The translations under genes were made by a program, and so were the position numbers. DNA of 64,000 nucleotides from an uncultured Oscillibacter sp. (GTDB taxonomy: Bacteria > Bacillota > Clostridia > Oscillospirales > Oscillospiraceae), in the NCBI RefSeq assembly GCF_900546705.1, contig NZ_URDP01000006.1, forward strand, positions 7,194 through 71,193, given 5' to 3'. Below, one piece after another: positions 39,527-47,798 of the stretch; the first letter of the stretch is position 1; each line of letters starts with the position of its first letter. The notes under the pieces were generated by a model that was not told the DNA's origin, did not search any database, and worked only from the letters and a program-made list of their open reading frames with translations.

Positions 39527-40295
39527 AATTCAGGATATCACCAAGATCTACAACCCCGGCACCGTGGCCGAGCAGCGGCTGTTTGAGCACTTCTCCCTGT
39601 CCGTGGAAACCGGGCAGTTTGTCACCATCGTGGGAGGCAACGGCAGCGGCAAGACTTCCCTTCTGAACATTCTCTGCGGAACCATTCCCATCGACGCCGG
39701 TGACGTCCTCATTGACGGACGCAGTGTGAAAAAGCTCAAGGACTACAAGCGCTACGCCCAGATGGGCCGTGTCTATCAAAACCCCGCCGCCGGCACCTGC
39801 CCCGATCTGACCATGCTGGAAAACCTGTCCCTGGCAGACAACAAGGGAAAGCCCTTCGGCCTGAGCCGGGGCGTCAGCCGCAAGCGGACGGACTTTTACC
39901 GCTCCCAGCTGCGGGAACTGAACCTGGGACTGGAGGATAAACTGGACGTGAAAATGGGTGCCCTCTCCGGCGGACAGCGGCAGGCCGTCTCGCTGCTGAT
40001 GGCCACCATGACGCCTCTGCGCTTTTTGATTCTGGATGAACACACCGCCGCTCTGGACCCCAAAACCGCCGAGGTCATTATGGCTCTGACGGATAAGATC
40101 GTCCGGGAAAAGCAGCTGACCGCCATGATGGTCACCCACAATCTCCGCCACGCCGCCATGTACGGCGACCGCCTGCTGATGATGCAGCGAGGCAGAATCG
40201 TGCTGGACCGGGCGGGTGCTGAAAAGGCCGCCACCGGTGTGGATGACCTGCTGAACCTGTTTAACCGCTATTCTCTGGAAGAGCCGGGCGCCTGA
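39519..40295 (+). CDS. trpZ: ABC transporter ATP-binding protein (TrpZ)
   Basis: 258 residues with Walker A GGNGSGKTS, signature ALSGGQRQAVSLLMA, Walker B LILDEHTAALDPKTA and H-loop MMVTHNLRHA. Paralogue of 35372. Its last four codons (E-P-G-A) form the 5' arm of the operon terminator and the stop codon is the hairpin loop, a compact arrangement with no spacer. Confidence 0.94.
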   Translation: MLEIQDITKIYNPGTVAEQRLFEHFSLSVETGQFVTIVGGNGSGKTSLLNILCGTIPIDAGDVLIDGRSVKKLKDYKRYAQMGRVYQNPAAGTCPDLTMLENLSLADNKGKPFGLSRGVSRKRTDFYRSQLRELNLGLEDKLDVKMGALSGGQRQAVSLLMATMTPLRFLILDEHTAALDPKTAEVIMALTDKIVREKQLTAMMVTHNLRHAAMYGDRLLMMQRGRIVLDRAGAEKAATGVDDLLNLFNRYSLEEPGA

Positions 40296-40313
40296 GGCGC
40301 CCGGCTCTTTTTC
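40281..40313 (+). terminator. Terminator overlapping trpZ stop codon
   Basis: 12-bp stem GAGCCGGGCGCC / GGCGCCCGGCTC with loop TGA, which is the trpZ stop, followed by T5. Confidence 0.9.
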
Positions 40314-40332
40314 TGTAAAGCGCAGCCCAGAC

Positions 40333-40373
40333 AAAAGGAAGGCGCTCCGCGTTAGCGGAGCGCCTTCCTTTTT
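40333..40373. terminator. Bidirectional terminator before symporter gene
   Basis: 18-bp perfect stem, AAAAGGAAGGCGCTCCGC / GCGGAGCGCCTTCCTTTT, loop GTTA. It ends the ilvA-symporter transcript on the minus strand. Confidence 0.9.
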
Positions 40374-40403
40374 CATATCCGGGGAGAGTGATGGATAGAC
40401 TTA

Positions 40404-41612
40404 TCAGACCGCAGCCTTCTTCTTGTTCTTGCCGGTGATAGCGTCCATGAGAACGGCGATGGCGCCGTCGCCAGTGACGTTGCAGGCAGTGCCGAAGGAG
40501 TCCTGAGCGATGTACAGGGCGATCATCAGGCCCTGCATGGTCTCATCAAAGCCCAGCATGGACTGCAGGATGCCCAGAGCAGCCATAACAGCGCCGCCGG
40601 GGACGCCGGGGGCAGCCACCATGGTGACGCCCAGCATCAGGATGAAGGGGAACATCTTGGCGAAGGTGACGGGCTGGCCCATCATCATCATGACGGCGAT
40701 GGAGCAGCTGGTCAGGGTGATGGTGGAACCGGACAGGTGAATGGTCGCGCACAGGGGGCACACGAACTCGGCGATGGAGTCGGACACGCCGTTCTTCTTG
40801 GTGCATTCCACGGTGACGGGAATGGTAGCGGCGGAGGACTGGGTGCCGATAGCGGTGGTATAGGCGGGGATCATGTTCTTGATCAGCTTGAAGGGATTCT
40901 TCTTGGCAGCCGTACCAGCGACGGTGTACTGGAAGATCAGGATCACGCAGTGCAGAACCAGGATCACCACGAAGACCTTCACGAAAGAGGTGAGCAGCTC
41001 AGCGATGGTGCCGGCATAGGTCAGCTTGGCGAAGATGCCATACACATGGATGGGCAGCAGGGGGATCACAACGCCGGCCACCAGCTTGGTAACGATGGCA
41101 GCGAAGTCATCGATGGCAACCTTCAGGGTCTTGTCCTGAATCAGGGTCAGGCCCAGGCCAAGGATGAAGGAAATCAGCAGGGCTTCCATAACGCCCATGA
41201 TGGGAGGCATCTCGATGGTGAACAGGCCGCTGAGGGCGGTCTCTTCCGCATTCTGGGCATCCGCCATGAACATGTCGGCGTGCACCAGGCTGGGGAACAG
41301 GGCCATATCCACAGCGAAAGCCAGGGAGCCGGCAATGACGGTGGACAGGTAAGCCACACCGGTGGTCTCTGCCAGGGTCTTGCCTGCGCCGGCGCCCAGG
41401 TCGGCGATGCCGGGAACAACGAAGCCAATGATGATCAGGGGAATGCAGAAGTTCAGGAAGTTGCCGAAGATGCTGTTGTAGGTAGCGCCAATCTGGATGA
41501 TCAGTTCACCAGCGTCGCCCAGCTTTTGGCAGATCGTGCCGACGATCAGGCCGAGGACGATGGCAATGATCAGTTTGGGCAGCAGGCCCAACTTTTTCTT
41601 TTGCTTTTCCAT
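40404..41612 (-). CDS. Dicarboxylate/amino-acid:cation symporter (DAACS family)
   Basis: 402-residue secondary transporter with the re-entrant loop signature of the glutamate-transporter fold: AIGTQSSAATIPVTVE (HP1 serine-rich), MAALGILQSM and DSFGTACNVTGDGAIAVL (TM8, with the NxxGD pattern). About eight helices plus two hairpins. It transports acidic or neutral amino acids with Na+ or H+. The upstream co-directional threonine ammonia-lyase gene, 68 nt away, suggests Ser/Thr uptake feeding deamination; this is inference. Confidence 0.92.
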   Translation of the reverse strand: MEKQKKKLGLLPKLIIAIVLGLIVGTICQKLGDAGELIIQIGATYNSIFGNFLNFCIPLIIIGFVVPGIADLGAGAGKTLAETTGVAYLSTVIAGSLAFAVDMALFPSLVHADMFMADAQNAEETALSGLFTIEMPPIMGVMEALLISFILGLGLTLIQDKTLKVAIDDFAAIVTKLVAGVVIPLLPIHVYGIFAKLTYAGTIAELLTSFVKVFVVILVLHCVILIFQYTVAGTAAKKNPFKLIKNMIPAYTTAIGTQSSAATIPVTVECTKKNGVSDSIAEFVCPLCATIHLSGSTITLTSCSIAVMMMMGQPVTFAKMFPFILMLGVTMVAAPGVPGGAVMAALGILQSMLGFDETMQGLMIALYIAQDSFGTACNVTGDGAIAVLMDAITGKNKKKAAV

Positions 41613-41680
41613 TGTTTTCTCGATCTCCGGTTTCCTACCCCGGAGATCCCCCTCCTTTATTTTTTATTAATTGCCGGCTC

Positions 41681-42871
41681 TTACCCCAGCAAAGAATAAC
41701 CCTTTTCCTTCAGAGCGGTCTTGATCTGCTCCACGTGCTCTTCGTTGCGGGTCTCCAGCACCATGGTCACAAGGCACGCACCCACGTCGGAGTCCTTGGC
41801 CTCGCGCTCGTGGTTGACGCTGAGGATGTTGGCGCCGCAGCCGGACACCACCTGCAGCACCTGGATCAGGCTGCCGGGCTTATCCGCCACCTTGGTGGTG
41901 ATTTCGGCGATCCGGCCGGACTTGGTCAGGCCCTTGGTGATGATGCGGGAGAGCGTGGTCACGTCCACGTTGCCGCCGGAGACAACGCACACGGTCTTCT
42001 TGTCGGAGATGTCCACCTTGCCGAACATGCAGGCAGCCACAGGCGTGGCACCGGCGCCCTCGGCAACGGTCTTCTGACCCTCCATCAGAGCCAGGATGGC
42101 AGCAGCGATCTCGTCCTCGGTAACGGTGACGATCTCATCCACATACTTCTGGCACATCTCGAAGGTCATGTTGCCGGGCGTCAGCACATGGATGCCGTCA
42201 GCCAGCGTCTCGCCGTCGGGCACAGTGGTAATCTTGCCGGCCTTGCAGGACTCATACATGGAGGGCACGGTGGCTGCCTGAACGCCGATGACCTTGCAGG
42301 AGGGCTTCAGGCTCTTGATGGCCAGCGCGATACCGCTGATGAGGCCGCCGCCGCCGATGGGGCAGACAACCTGATCGACCTCGGGCAGCTGCTCGAGAAT
42401 CTCCAGACCGATGGTGCCCTGGCCGGCCATAACATACGGATCATTGAAGGGATGTGCAAAGGTATAGCCATGCTCCTTGGCCAGACGGTCGGCCTCACGG
42501 GCAGCGTCGTCATACACGCCGGGAACCAGCACCACCTCGGCGCCGTACTTCTTAGTGGCCTCCACCTTGCTGATGGGCGCACCGGCGGGCATGCAGATGA
42601 TGGACTTGATGCCCAGCTTGGTAGCGGAGAGGGCGATGCCCTGTGCGTGGTTGCCGGCGGAGCAGGCGATCACGCCCTTGGCCGCCTCTTCGGGGGTCAG
42701 AGAGCGAATCTTGTTGTAGGCGCCGCGAATCTTGAACGCGCCGGTCAGCTGCAGGTTTTCCGCCTTGATGTACAGATTGTCAGCGATCTTGGACGCGGCA
42801 TCCAGCGGAGTTCTCCGAGCGATTCCCTTGAGCGCCTTCTGGGCGTCCTGGATCATTTCCAATGTCAGCAT
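41681..42871 (-). CDS. ilvA: Threonine ammonia-lyase with ACT domain
   Basis: PLP enzyme converting threonine (and serine) to 2-oxobutyrate (pyruvate) and ammonia. 396 residues; PLP lysine is Lys47 in LTGAFKIRGAYNK, phosphate loop is CPIGGGGLISGIA, and residues about 325-396 form one ACT-like domain (ITTKVADKPGSLIQVLQVVSG). This short form with an ACT tail occurs both in catabolic and biosynthetic roles; pairing with a symporter and no other ilv genes favours catabolism. Start MLTLEMIQDAQ after GGGAGG. Confidence 0.92.
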   Translation of the reverse strand: MLTLEMIQDAQKALKGIARRTPLDAASKIADNLYIKAENLQLTGAFKIRGAYNKIRSLTPEEAAKGVIACSAGNHAQGIALSATKLGIKSIICMPAGAPISKVEATKKYGAEVVLVPGVYDDAAREADRLAKEHGYTFAHPFNDPYVMAGQGTIGLEILEQLPEVDQVVCPIGGGGLISGIALAIKSLKPSCKVIGVQAATVPSMYESCKAGKITTVPDGETLADGIHVLTPGNMTFEMCQKYVDEIVTVTEDEIAAAILALMEGQKTVAEGAGATPVAACMFGKVDISDKKTVCVVSGGNVDVTTLSRIITKGLTKSGRIAEITTKVADKPGSLIQVLQVVSGCGANILSVNHEREAKDSDVGACLVTMVLETRNEEHVEQIKTALKEKGYSLLG

Positions 42872-43181
42872 GAAAATAACCTCCCAATCAAAATTTGTTT
42901 TCAGCCATTTCAACAATTCTCCATCGATCAAGAGCGGAAGCAGTTGGTCAATTCAAGAAGAGTGTGCGCATATGAAGGACATTTTCTTTTTTCTTTGTTC
43001 TTCATTTTCTGCCTCCATTATATAATTTGTACCCTCTAAATACAATGCACAATTCTTCCAATTGTTTTTTCCACAAATACTACTATTTGACGAAACGTCC
43101 GCGGATCAGGTACACTTGATCGCTAAGTGTAGGCATCGAGCAAAAAAATTGCTATTTTTTTGACACCGGCAACACAGAAAA
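42872..43181. other. Intergenic region upstream of ilvA
   Basis: 310 nt, AT-rich compared with the genes. It holds the ilvA promoter, an ACACTT / AAGTGT inverted repeat at 43112-43130, and AGCAA / TTGCT with T7 at about 43139-43161 that could be a weak plus-strand terminator. No gene seen. Confidence 0.5.
43017..43045 (-). promoter_or_regulatory. ilvA promoter
   Basis: Minus strand TTGTAT (43045-43040), 17 nt, TATAAT (43022-43017). It gives a leader of about 140 nt. Confidence 0.7.
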
Positions 43182-44381
43182 TCACCGTTTCTGCATCAAA
43201 CGCCGCATTCCCGCCGCCAGTCCGTCTGCCGTCAGTTCGTACATGGGAAACAATTTGCCGATCTGCCAGTGGGTCTGGCTCCAGTAATCGGGCCGCTCGG
43301 GCATGGGATTGGGATTGAGCCAGATCAGATGCGGGTAGCGGTTTTTCAGCCGCTCCAGCGCGCTGATTCCCGACGGGCCGTAGGTGTGGCTGCCCCAGTC
43401 GTACATGGGTTGGGTCAGCTCATAGGGGTGCATGGCGGCATCTCCCACCAAGATCAGCTTATAGCTGCTGTCGAAATTGTGCAGCGCCCAGTCCAGGGTA
43501 ACCCAGCCCCCATCGCCCCACTGCATGGACGGAGCCAGATAGAGCTTGTCGTAGACGCAGTTGTGGAAGTAATAGACGTGCAGCTCCTTGAAGTGGTTGG
43601 ACCGGGTAGCTGCCCGGAACAGGGCGCCGCACAGCCCGGCGTAGTATTCCATGGAGCCCCCGGAGTCCATCATCAGCAGCACTTTCACCGCGTTTTTCCG
43701 GGGTCTGCGGTAGCGCACCGTCAGCGTGCCGCCGTGGTCGCAGGTATCGTGAATGGTGCCGTCCACGTCCAGCTCCGGCTCTCCGGCCGACTGGAAGGAC
43801 ATCTGCCGCAGCAGCCGGAAGGCCATCTGGAACCGGCTGTCATCCAAAGTGGCGTCCCGGCGGAAATCCCGAAACCGGCGCGTACCGGCCACCGTCAGCG
43901 CCGTACGGTGCTTTCCTTCTCCGCCGATGCGGATGCCGCCGGGGTGCACGCCGCTGTTGCCGAAGGGAGAACGCCCCTGGGTACCTACCCAGTAACTGCC
44001 GCCGTTGTGTTCTTCCGTCTGCTCCCGGAGACGCTCCTCCAGCCGTGCCAGCAGCTGCTCCAGCGTCTCGTCGGGAACCCCCCGGGCGCGCAGGTCGGCA
44101 ATGGTGCGGCCCAGATCCTCCGCCGGGTGCTCCAGCCACTCCAGCAGCTCCGGCGGAAGTTCCCCCTGCCAGGGCACATCCCGGAAAAACTCCAGGAACA
44201 CCCGGTCAAAGCGGTCATAGTCCGCCTCGCTTTTTACCAGCACCATGCGGCAAAGCTGATAGAATCCCGTCAGGGATGAGCGGTGCAGCCCCCGGGCCAT
44301 TCCCTCCAGCAGCGTCAGCCACTCACTCAGGGAAACATCCAGTCCCCGGGCCCGCAGCAGGTAAAAAAACTCCGCAAACAT
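43182..44381 (-). CDS. VWA protein, CoxE/MadC-like
   Basis: 399 residues. N-terminal helical region (FFYLLRARGLDVSLSEWLTLLEGMARGL is the usual CoxE-like opening), a central linker with GSYWVGTQGRSPFGNSGVHPGGIRIGG, then the VWA domain with VLLMMDSGGSMEYYAGLCGALFRA (MIDAS DxGxS) and KLILVGDAAMHPYEL. It sits 3 nt after a MoxR-type ATPase gene. CoxD/CoxE pairs help mature a Mo-Cu hydroxylase, but no such enzyme is in the window. It is only distantly like the VWA protein at 23827. Confidence 0.9.
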   Translation of the reverse strand: MFAEFFYLLRARGLDVSLSEWLTLLEGMARGLHRSSLTGFYQLCRMVLVKSEADYDRFDRVFLEFFRDVPWQGELPPELLEWLEHPAEDLGRTIADLRARGVPDETLEQLLARLEERLREQTEEHNGGSYWVGTQGRSPFGNSGVHPGGIRIGGEGKHRTALTVAGTRRFRDFRRDATLDDSRFQMAFRLLRQMSFQSAGEPELDVDGTIHDTCDHGGTLTVRYRRPRKNAVKVLLMMDSGGSMEYYAGLCGALFRAATRSNHFKELHVYYFHNCVYDKLYLAPSMQWGDGGWVTLDWALHNFDSSYKLILVGDAAMHPYELTQPMYDWGSHTYGPSGISALERLKNRYPHLIWLNPNPMPERPDYWSQTHWQIGKLFPMYELTADGLAAGMRRLMQKR

Positions 44382-44384
44382 GTC

Positions 44385-45197
44385 TCACCCCAGCGCCTTG
44401 CGCAGCGTCCGCAGGTCTTTGTCCTTTTTCACCAGCACACCGGCAAAGGGGATCTCCCGGGCAATCCGCTCCGGCGCCACACCGCCGGCCACCAGTGCCC
44501 GCAGCCAGTCCACCAGTTCCGAGGTGCTGGGCCGCTTTTCCATATCCCGCAGGCCCCGCACCCAGTAGAAGGACTCCAGCGCCTGGGTCAGCAGATTCTG
44601 CTCCAGGTCGCCGAAGTGAACCCGGACGATCTGCTCCATCTGCTCCCGGTCGGGAAATTCGATGTAGTGGAACACACAGCGGCGCAAAAACGCATCCGGC
44701 AGCTCCTTTTCCGCATTGGAAGTGATAATGACCACCGGCCGGTGCCGGGCGCGTACCGTCTCCCCGGTCTCAGGAATGTAAAACTCCATCCGGTCCAGCT
44801 CCCACAAAAGGTCGTTGGGAAACTCCAGATCCGCCTTGTCGATCTCGTCGATCAGCAGCACCACCCGCTGCTCTGAGCGGAACGCCTCACCCAGCTTGCC
44901 CAGCTTGATGTAACGGGCAATATCGTCCACGCCGTGGGTACCGAACTGGCTGTCGTAGAGCCGCTGCACCACGTCGTATACATACAGGCCGTCCTGGGCC
45001 TTGGTGGTGGACTTCACGTTCCACACCAGCAGCTCCTCCCCCAGTGCATCGGCCACCGCCTTGGCCAGGAGCGTTTTGCCCGTGCCGGGCTCGCCCTTGA
45101 TCAAAAGCGGCTTTTCCAGCGTAATGGCCACATTGACGGCGCTCATCAGCTCCGCCGAGGCCACATATTCTCCCGTTCCTGTAAACAGATTTTCCAT
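44385..45197 (-). CDS. MoxR-type AAA+ ATPase, CoxD-like
   Basis: 270 residues, compact. Walker A IKGEPGTGKTLLA at about 33-45, Walker B VVLLIDEIDKAD, sensor 1 in IITSNAEKELPDAFLRRC. The helical insert and the C-terminal lid (TSELVDWLRALVAGG) match the CoxD/MoxR group. First gene of a two-gene operon with the CoxE-like VWA protein. Start MENLFTGTGEYV after GAGGAAA. Confidence 0.93.
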   Translation of the reverse strand: MENLFTGTGEYVASAELMSAVNVAITLEKPLLIKGEPGTGKTLLAKAVADALGEELLVWNVKSTTKAQDGLYVYDVVQRLYDSQFGTHGVDDIARYIKLGKLGEAFRSEQRVVLLIDEIDKADLEFPNDLLWELDRMEFYIPETGETVRARHRPVVIITSNAEKELPDAFLRRCVFHYIEFPDREQMEQIVRVHFGDLEQNLLTQALESFYWVRGLRDMEKRPSTSELVDWLRALVAGGVAPERIAREIPFAGVLVKKDKDLRTLRKALG

Positions 45198-45244
45198 GCC
45201 ATTTCCTCGCAGTTTTCGTATTTTGCCGCGCAGCGGCTCCCCCG

Positions 45245-45273
45245 ATTATACCAGACCCACCCCTGCAATACAA
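45245..45273 (-). promoter_or_regulatory. Promoter of the MoxR-VWA pair
   Basis: Minus strand TTGTAT (45273-45268), 17 nt, TATAAT (45250-45245) with TGG giving an extended -10. Confidence 0.75.
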
Positions 45274-45313
45274 TCATCCCTTCCGGCGTATGTTACATTG
45301 TGCAACGCATTTT

Positions 45314-45342
45314 TGTATCACACAGCAACATACTTTGATACA
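45314..45342. promoter_or_regulatory. Inverted repeat upstream of CoA-transferase operon
   Basis: TGTATCA (45314-45320) and TGATACA (45336-45342), perfect 7-bp arms 15 nt apart, between the two divergent promoters. Looks like an operator; no regulator gene is adjacent. Confidence 0.4.
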
Positions 45343-45385
45343 TTCGGCGGCACATTCCCCGCTTTCCCGGCGGTTTTCCCCATTT

Positions 45386-45415
45386 TTTACTTGGCATATT
45401 TTTTGCTTTCATAAT
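45386..45415 (+). promoter_or_regulatory. Promoter of CoA-transferase operon
   Basis: TTTACT (45386-45391), 18 nt, CATAAT (45410-45415). TTGGCA at 45391 is an alternative -35 but spacing is poor. Confidence 0.45.
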
Positions 45416-45472
45416 TTTGCAAAAGCACATTGAACCAGACTGGCAAAACGATTTTGAAAAGAGGTTACAATA

Positions 45473-46672
45473 ATGGAAAACGAAAAAGGCTTGCTGGACG
45501 GTGTTGTGGTTCTGGACCTGACCCGGGTTCTGGCCGGTCCCTACTGCGGCATGATCCTGGCCGATATGGGTGCCACGGTCATCAAGGTGGAAAATCCCAA
45601 GGGCGGTGACGATACCCGCAAGATGGGTCCCTTCGTCAACGGCAACAGCGTTTACTATGCCAACTTCAACCGCAGCAAGATCGGCTGCACCCTGAACCTG
45701 AAGGACCCCGAGGCCAAGGAGATCTTCAAGGAAATGGTGAAGAAGGCCGATGTAGTCATCGAGAACTACCGTCCCGGCACCATGGAAAAGCTGGGCCTTG
45801 GATATGACGTACTCAAGGAGGTCAACCCCTCCATTATCTACGGCGCCGTCTCCGGCTTCGGCCACACCGGCCCCCTGAGCAAGCGCGCCGGCTATGATAT
45901 CGTGGGCCAGGCCATGGGCGGCCTCATGAGCACCACCGGTTGGCCCGGCGGACAGCCCACCCGTGTGGGTACGCCCATGGGCGACGTACTGGGCGGACTG
46001 AACCTGGCCATTGGCGTGCTGGCCGCTCTGGTAAACCGTCAGAAGACGGGCCTTGGCGAGAAGGTGGATGTGGCTCTGGTGGACTCCGTGGTCTCCGCCA
46101 TGGAAAATATCACCATGATCTATCAGGCTACCGGCCGTGTTCCCCAGCGCATCGGCAACCGCTATGAGTCCACCTATCCCTATGACTCCTTCCCCGCCAA
46201 GGACGGCAACGTCATCATCGCCGCCGGCAACAACAAGCTCTATGCCATTTTGTGCGATGTCATGGGCAAGCCGGAACTGAAGACCGACCCCCGTTTCCTG
46301 GAGGTCAAGGACCGGGTGGCCAATCACGACGCCATGCGCGAGATCGTCTCTGCCTGGACCGAGAACTACACCATCGAAGAAATCGACAAGATGCTCAACG
46401 GCGCCGGCTGCCCCGCCAGCGCGGTGAACACCATTGACCGCATGGTGGTCGATCCCCAGATCGCCGGCGCCCGGGATATGTTCCCCGAAATCGACCAGCC
46501 CGGCATCGGCAAGCTGCACATCACCGCCACCGCCCAAAAGCTCACCCGCACCAAGTCCTGCCCCCGCAAGCCCGCACCGCTGCTGGGCGAGGACAACGCC
46601 GAGATCTTCGGCAAGATGCTGGGCTTTGATGAGGCCCGCCTTGCCGAGCTGAAGGAAAAGGGCGTTATTTGA
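45473..46672 (+). CDS. Class III CoA-transferase (CaiB/BaiF family)
   Basis: 399 residues. GVVVLDLTRVLAGPYCGMILADMGATVIKVENPKGGD is the family N-terminus; the catalytic aspartate lies in the PMGDVLGGLNLAIG segment. ANFNRSKIGCTLNLKDPEAKEIF and YDSFPAKDGNVIIAAGN are also characteristic. It moves CoA between carboxylic acids. The HMG-CoA-lyase-like gene 19 nt downstream suggests activation of a branched hydroxy-dicarboxylate (for example citramalate- or hydroxymethylglutarate-like) followed by cleavage; substrate not proven. Confidence 0.92.
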   Translation: MENEKGLLDGVVVLDLTRVLAGPYCGMILADMGATVIKVENPKGGDDTRKMGPFVNGNSVYYANFNRSKIGCTLNLKDPEAKEIFKEMVKKADVVIENYRPGTMEKLGLGYDVLKEVNPSIIYGAVSGFGHTGPLSKRAGYDIVGQAMGGLMSTTGWPGGQPTRVGTPMGDVLGGLNLAIGVLAALVNRQKTGLGEKVDVALVDSVVSAMENITMIYQATGRVPQRIGNRYESTYPYDSFPAKDGNVIIAAGNNKLYAILCDVMGKPELKTDPRFLEVKDRVANHDAMREIVSAWTENYTIEEIDKMLNGAGCPASAVNTIDRMVVDPQIAGARDMFPEIDQPGIGKLHITATAQKLTRTKSCPRKPAPLLGEDNAEIFGKMLGFDEARLAELKEKGVI

Positions 46673-46691
46673 GAATAGGAGGCGCTGTTAT

Positions 46692-47600
46692 ATGAAACAG
46701 AAAATCGACGTCATCGAAGTCGGCCCCCGGGACGGCTTCCAGAGCGTAAAATGCGCCCAGATTACCACGGAGCAGAAGCTCAAGGTCATTGACGATCTGG
46801 TCAACGCCGGTGTCAAGCACATGGAGTATACCTCCTTTGTCAGCCCCAAGGCCATTCCCCAGCTCTCCGATGCCAAGGCAGTCACCGAGGTGGTTTTGAA
46901 GAAGTATCCCGATGTGGATCTGTTCGCCCTGGTGCCCAACCTGCGGGGTGCTCAGAACGCCTATGAGCTGGGCCTGAGAAAGGTCTGCTATGTGGTGTCT
47001 CTGAGTGCAAGCCACAACAAGGCCAATATCAACCGCACCCACGAGCAGTCCCTGGAGGCTTACAAGGAGATCCGTGCCGCCTATCCCGACCTGAACGTGA
47101 TCGTGGATCTGGCCACTACGTTCGGCTGCCCCTTCGAGGGCAAGTACGAAGACCCCGCCGCCGTGGTCAAGTTCCTGAAGGACTACAAGGACGCGGGTAT
47201 GACTACCTGCTGTCTGTGCGACACCATCGGCATCGCCGATCCCGCTCAGGTCAAGGCCGTGATCGGTGCTGTGAAGGAAGCCTATCCCGATCTGGAGCTG
47301 ATGGTGCACTTCCACGATACCCGGGGCCTTGGCATGGTGAACACCATGGCCGCCATGGAAGCCGGCGTCACCAAGGTCCAGTCCGCTCTGGGCGGTCTGG
47401 GCGGCTGCCCCTTCGCTCCCGGCGCCTCCGGCAACCTCTCCACCGAGGATATGGTGTGGATGCTCAATGAAATGGGCTATGATACCGGCATCTCCTTCTC
47501 CAAGATCCTGGCTGCCGCCAAAGATCAGGTGAAAGTGATCTCCGGCAATTACAGCGGCCACCACATCAATGTGGAAGCCGAGACTCCCTGCAAAGCTTGA
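46692..47600 (+). CDS. HMG-CoA lyase-like aldolase (HMGL family)
   Basis: 302-residue TIM-barrel divalent-metal enzyme. EVGPRDGFQSVK carries the catalytic Arg-Asp, MVHFHDTRGLG the HxH metal ligands, and GGCPFAPGASGNLSTEDMVWML the catalytic Cys loop of HMG-CoA lyases. It cleaves a 3-hydroxyacyl-CoA to acetyl-CoA or acetyl-CoA-like plus an oxo acid. Coupled with the CoA-transferase upstream. The C-terminal segment ISGNYSGHHINVEAETPC is unusual in keeping no barrel extension. Confidence 0.9.
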   Translation: MKQKIDVIEVGPRDGFQSVKCAQITTEQKLKVIDDLVNAGVKHMEYTSFVSPKAIPQLSDAKAVTEVVLKKYPDVDLFALVPNLRGAQNAYELGLRKVCYVVSLSASHNKANINRTHEQSLEAYKEIRAAYPDLNVIVDLATTFGCPFEGKYEDPAAVVKFLKDYKDAGMTTCCLCDTIGIADPAQVKAVIGAVKEAYPDLELMVHFHDTRGLGMVNTMAAMEAGVTKVQSALGGLGGCPFAPGASGNLSTEDMVWMLNEMGYDTGISFSKILAAAKDQVKVISGNYSGHHINVEAETPCKA

Positions 47601-47635
47601 TAAATTTGTTTTCTCTTCCCCTCTCTTTTCCATAT

Positions 47636-47687
47636 GGAAAGGCCCGGCCCGCAGTCGCCGCTGCGGACCGGGCCTTTCCGCTTTTTC
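47636..47687 (+). terminator. Terminator of the CoA-transferase operon
   Basis: Long GC stem (GGAAAGGCCCGG with CCGGGCCTTTCC, inner CCGCAG / CTGCGG) then CTTTTT. Confidence 0.92.
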
Positions 47688-47739
47688 ACTTGAAAAGCGC
47701 GCCGCAATCTGACCTTATCTTAATTTTAATAACTGGCTC

Positions 47740-47768
47740 TTTCGACAGGCCAGTTCCTCTGCTATAAT
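47740..47768 (+). promoter_or_regulatory. Promoter of pyridoxal kinase gene
   Basis: TTTCGA (47740-47745), 17 nt, TATAAT (47763-47768). Confidence 0.6.
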
Positions 47769-47798
47769 TGGGCAAAACACGCAAAGGAAGTGCTGTAT

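Noticed and set aside
42900..43010. 25-codon ORF in the ilvA leader as a Thr/Leu leader peptide
   Set aside because: Its GGAGG lies between the -10 and the predicted start site, so it would not be in the transcript; only two Thr codons and no terminator follow.
43131..43165. CRISPR-like or repeat element near the A/T runs
   Set aside because: Only one small hairpin and homopolymer runs; no repeated units.
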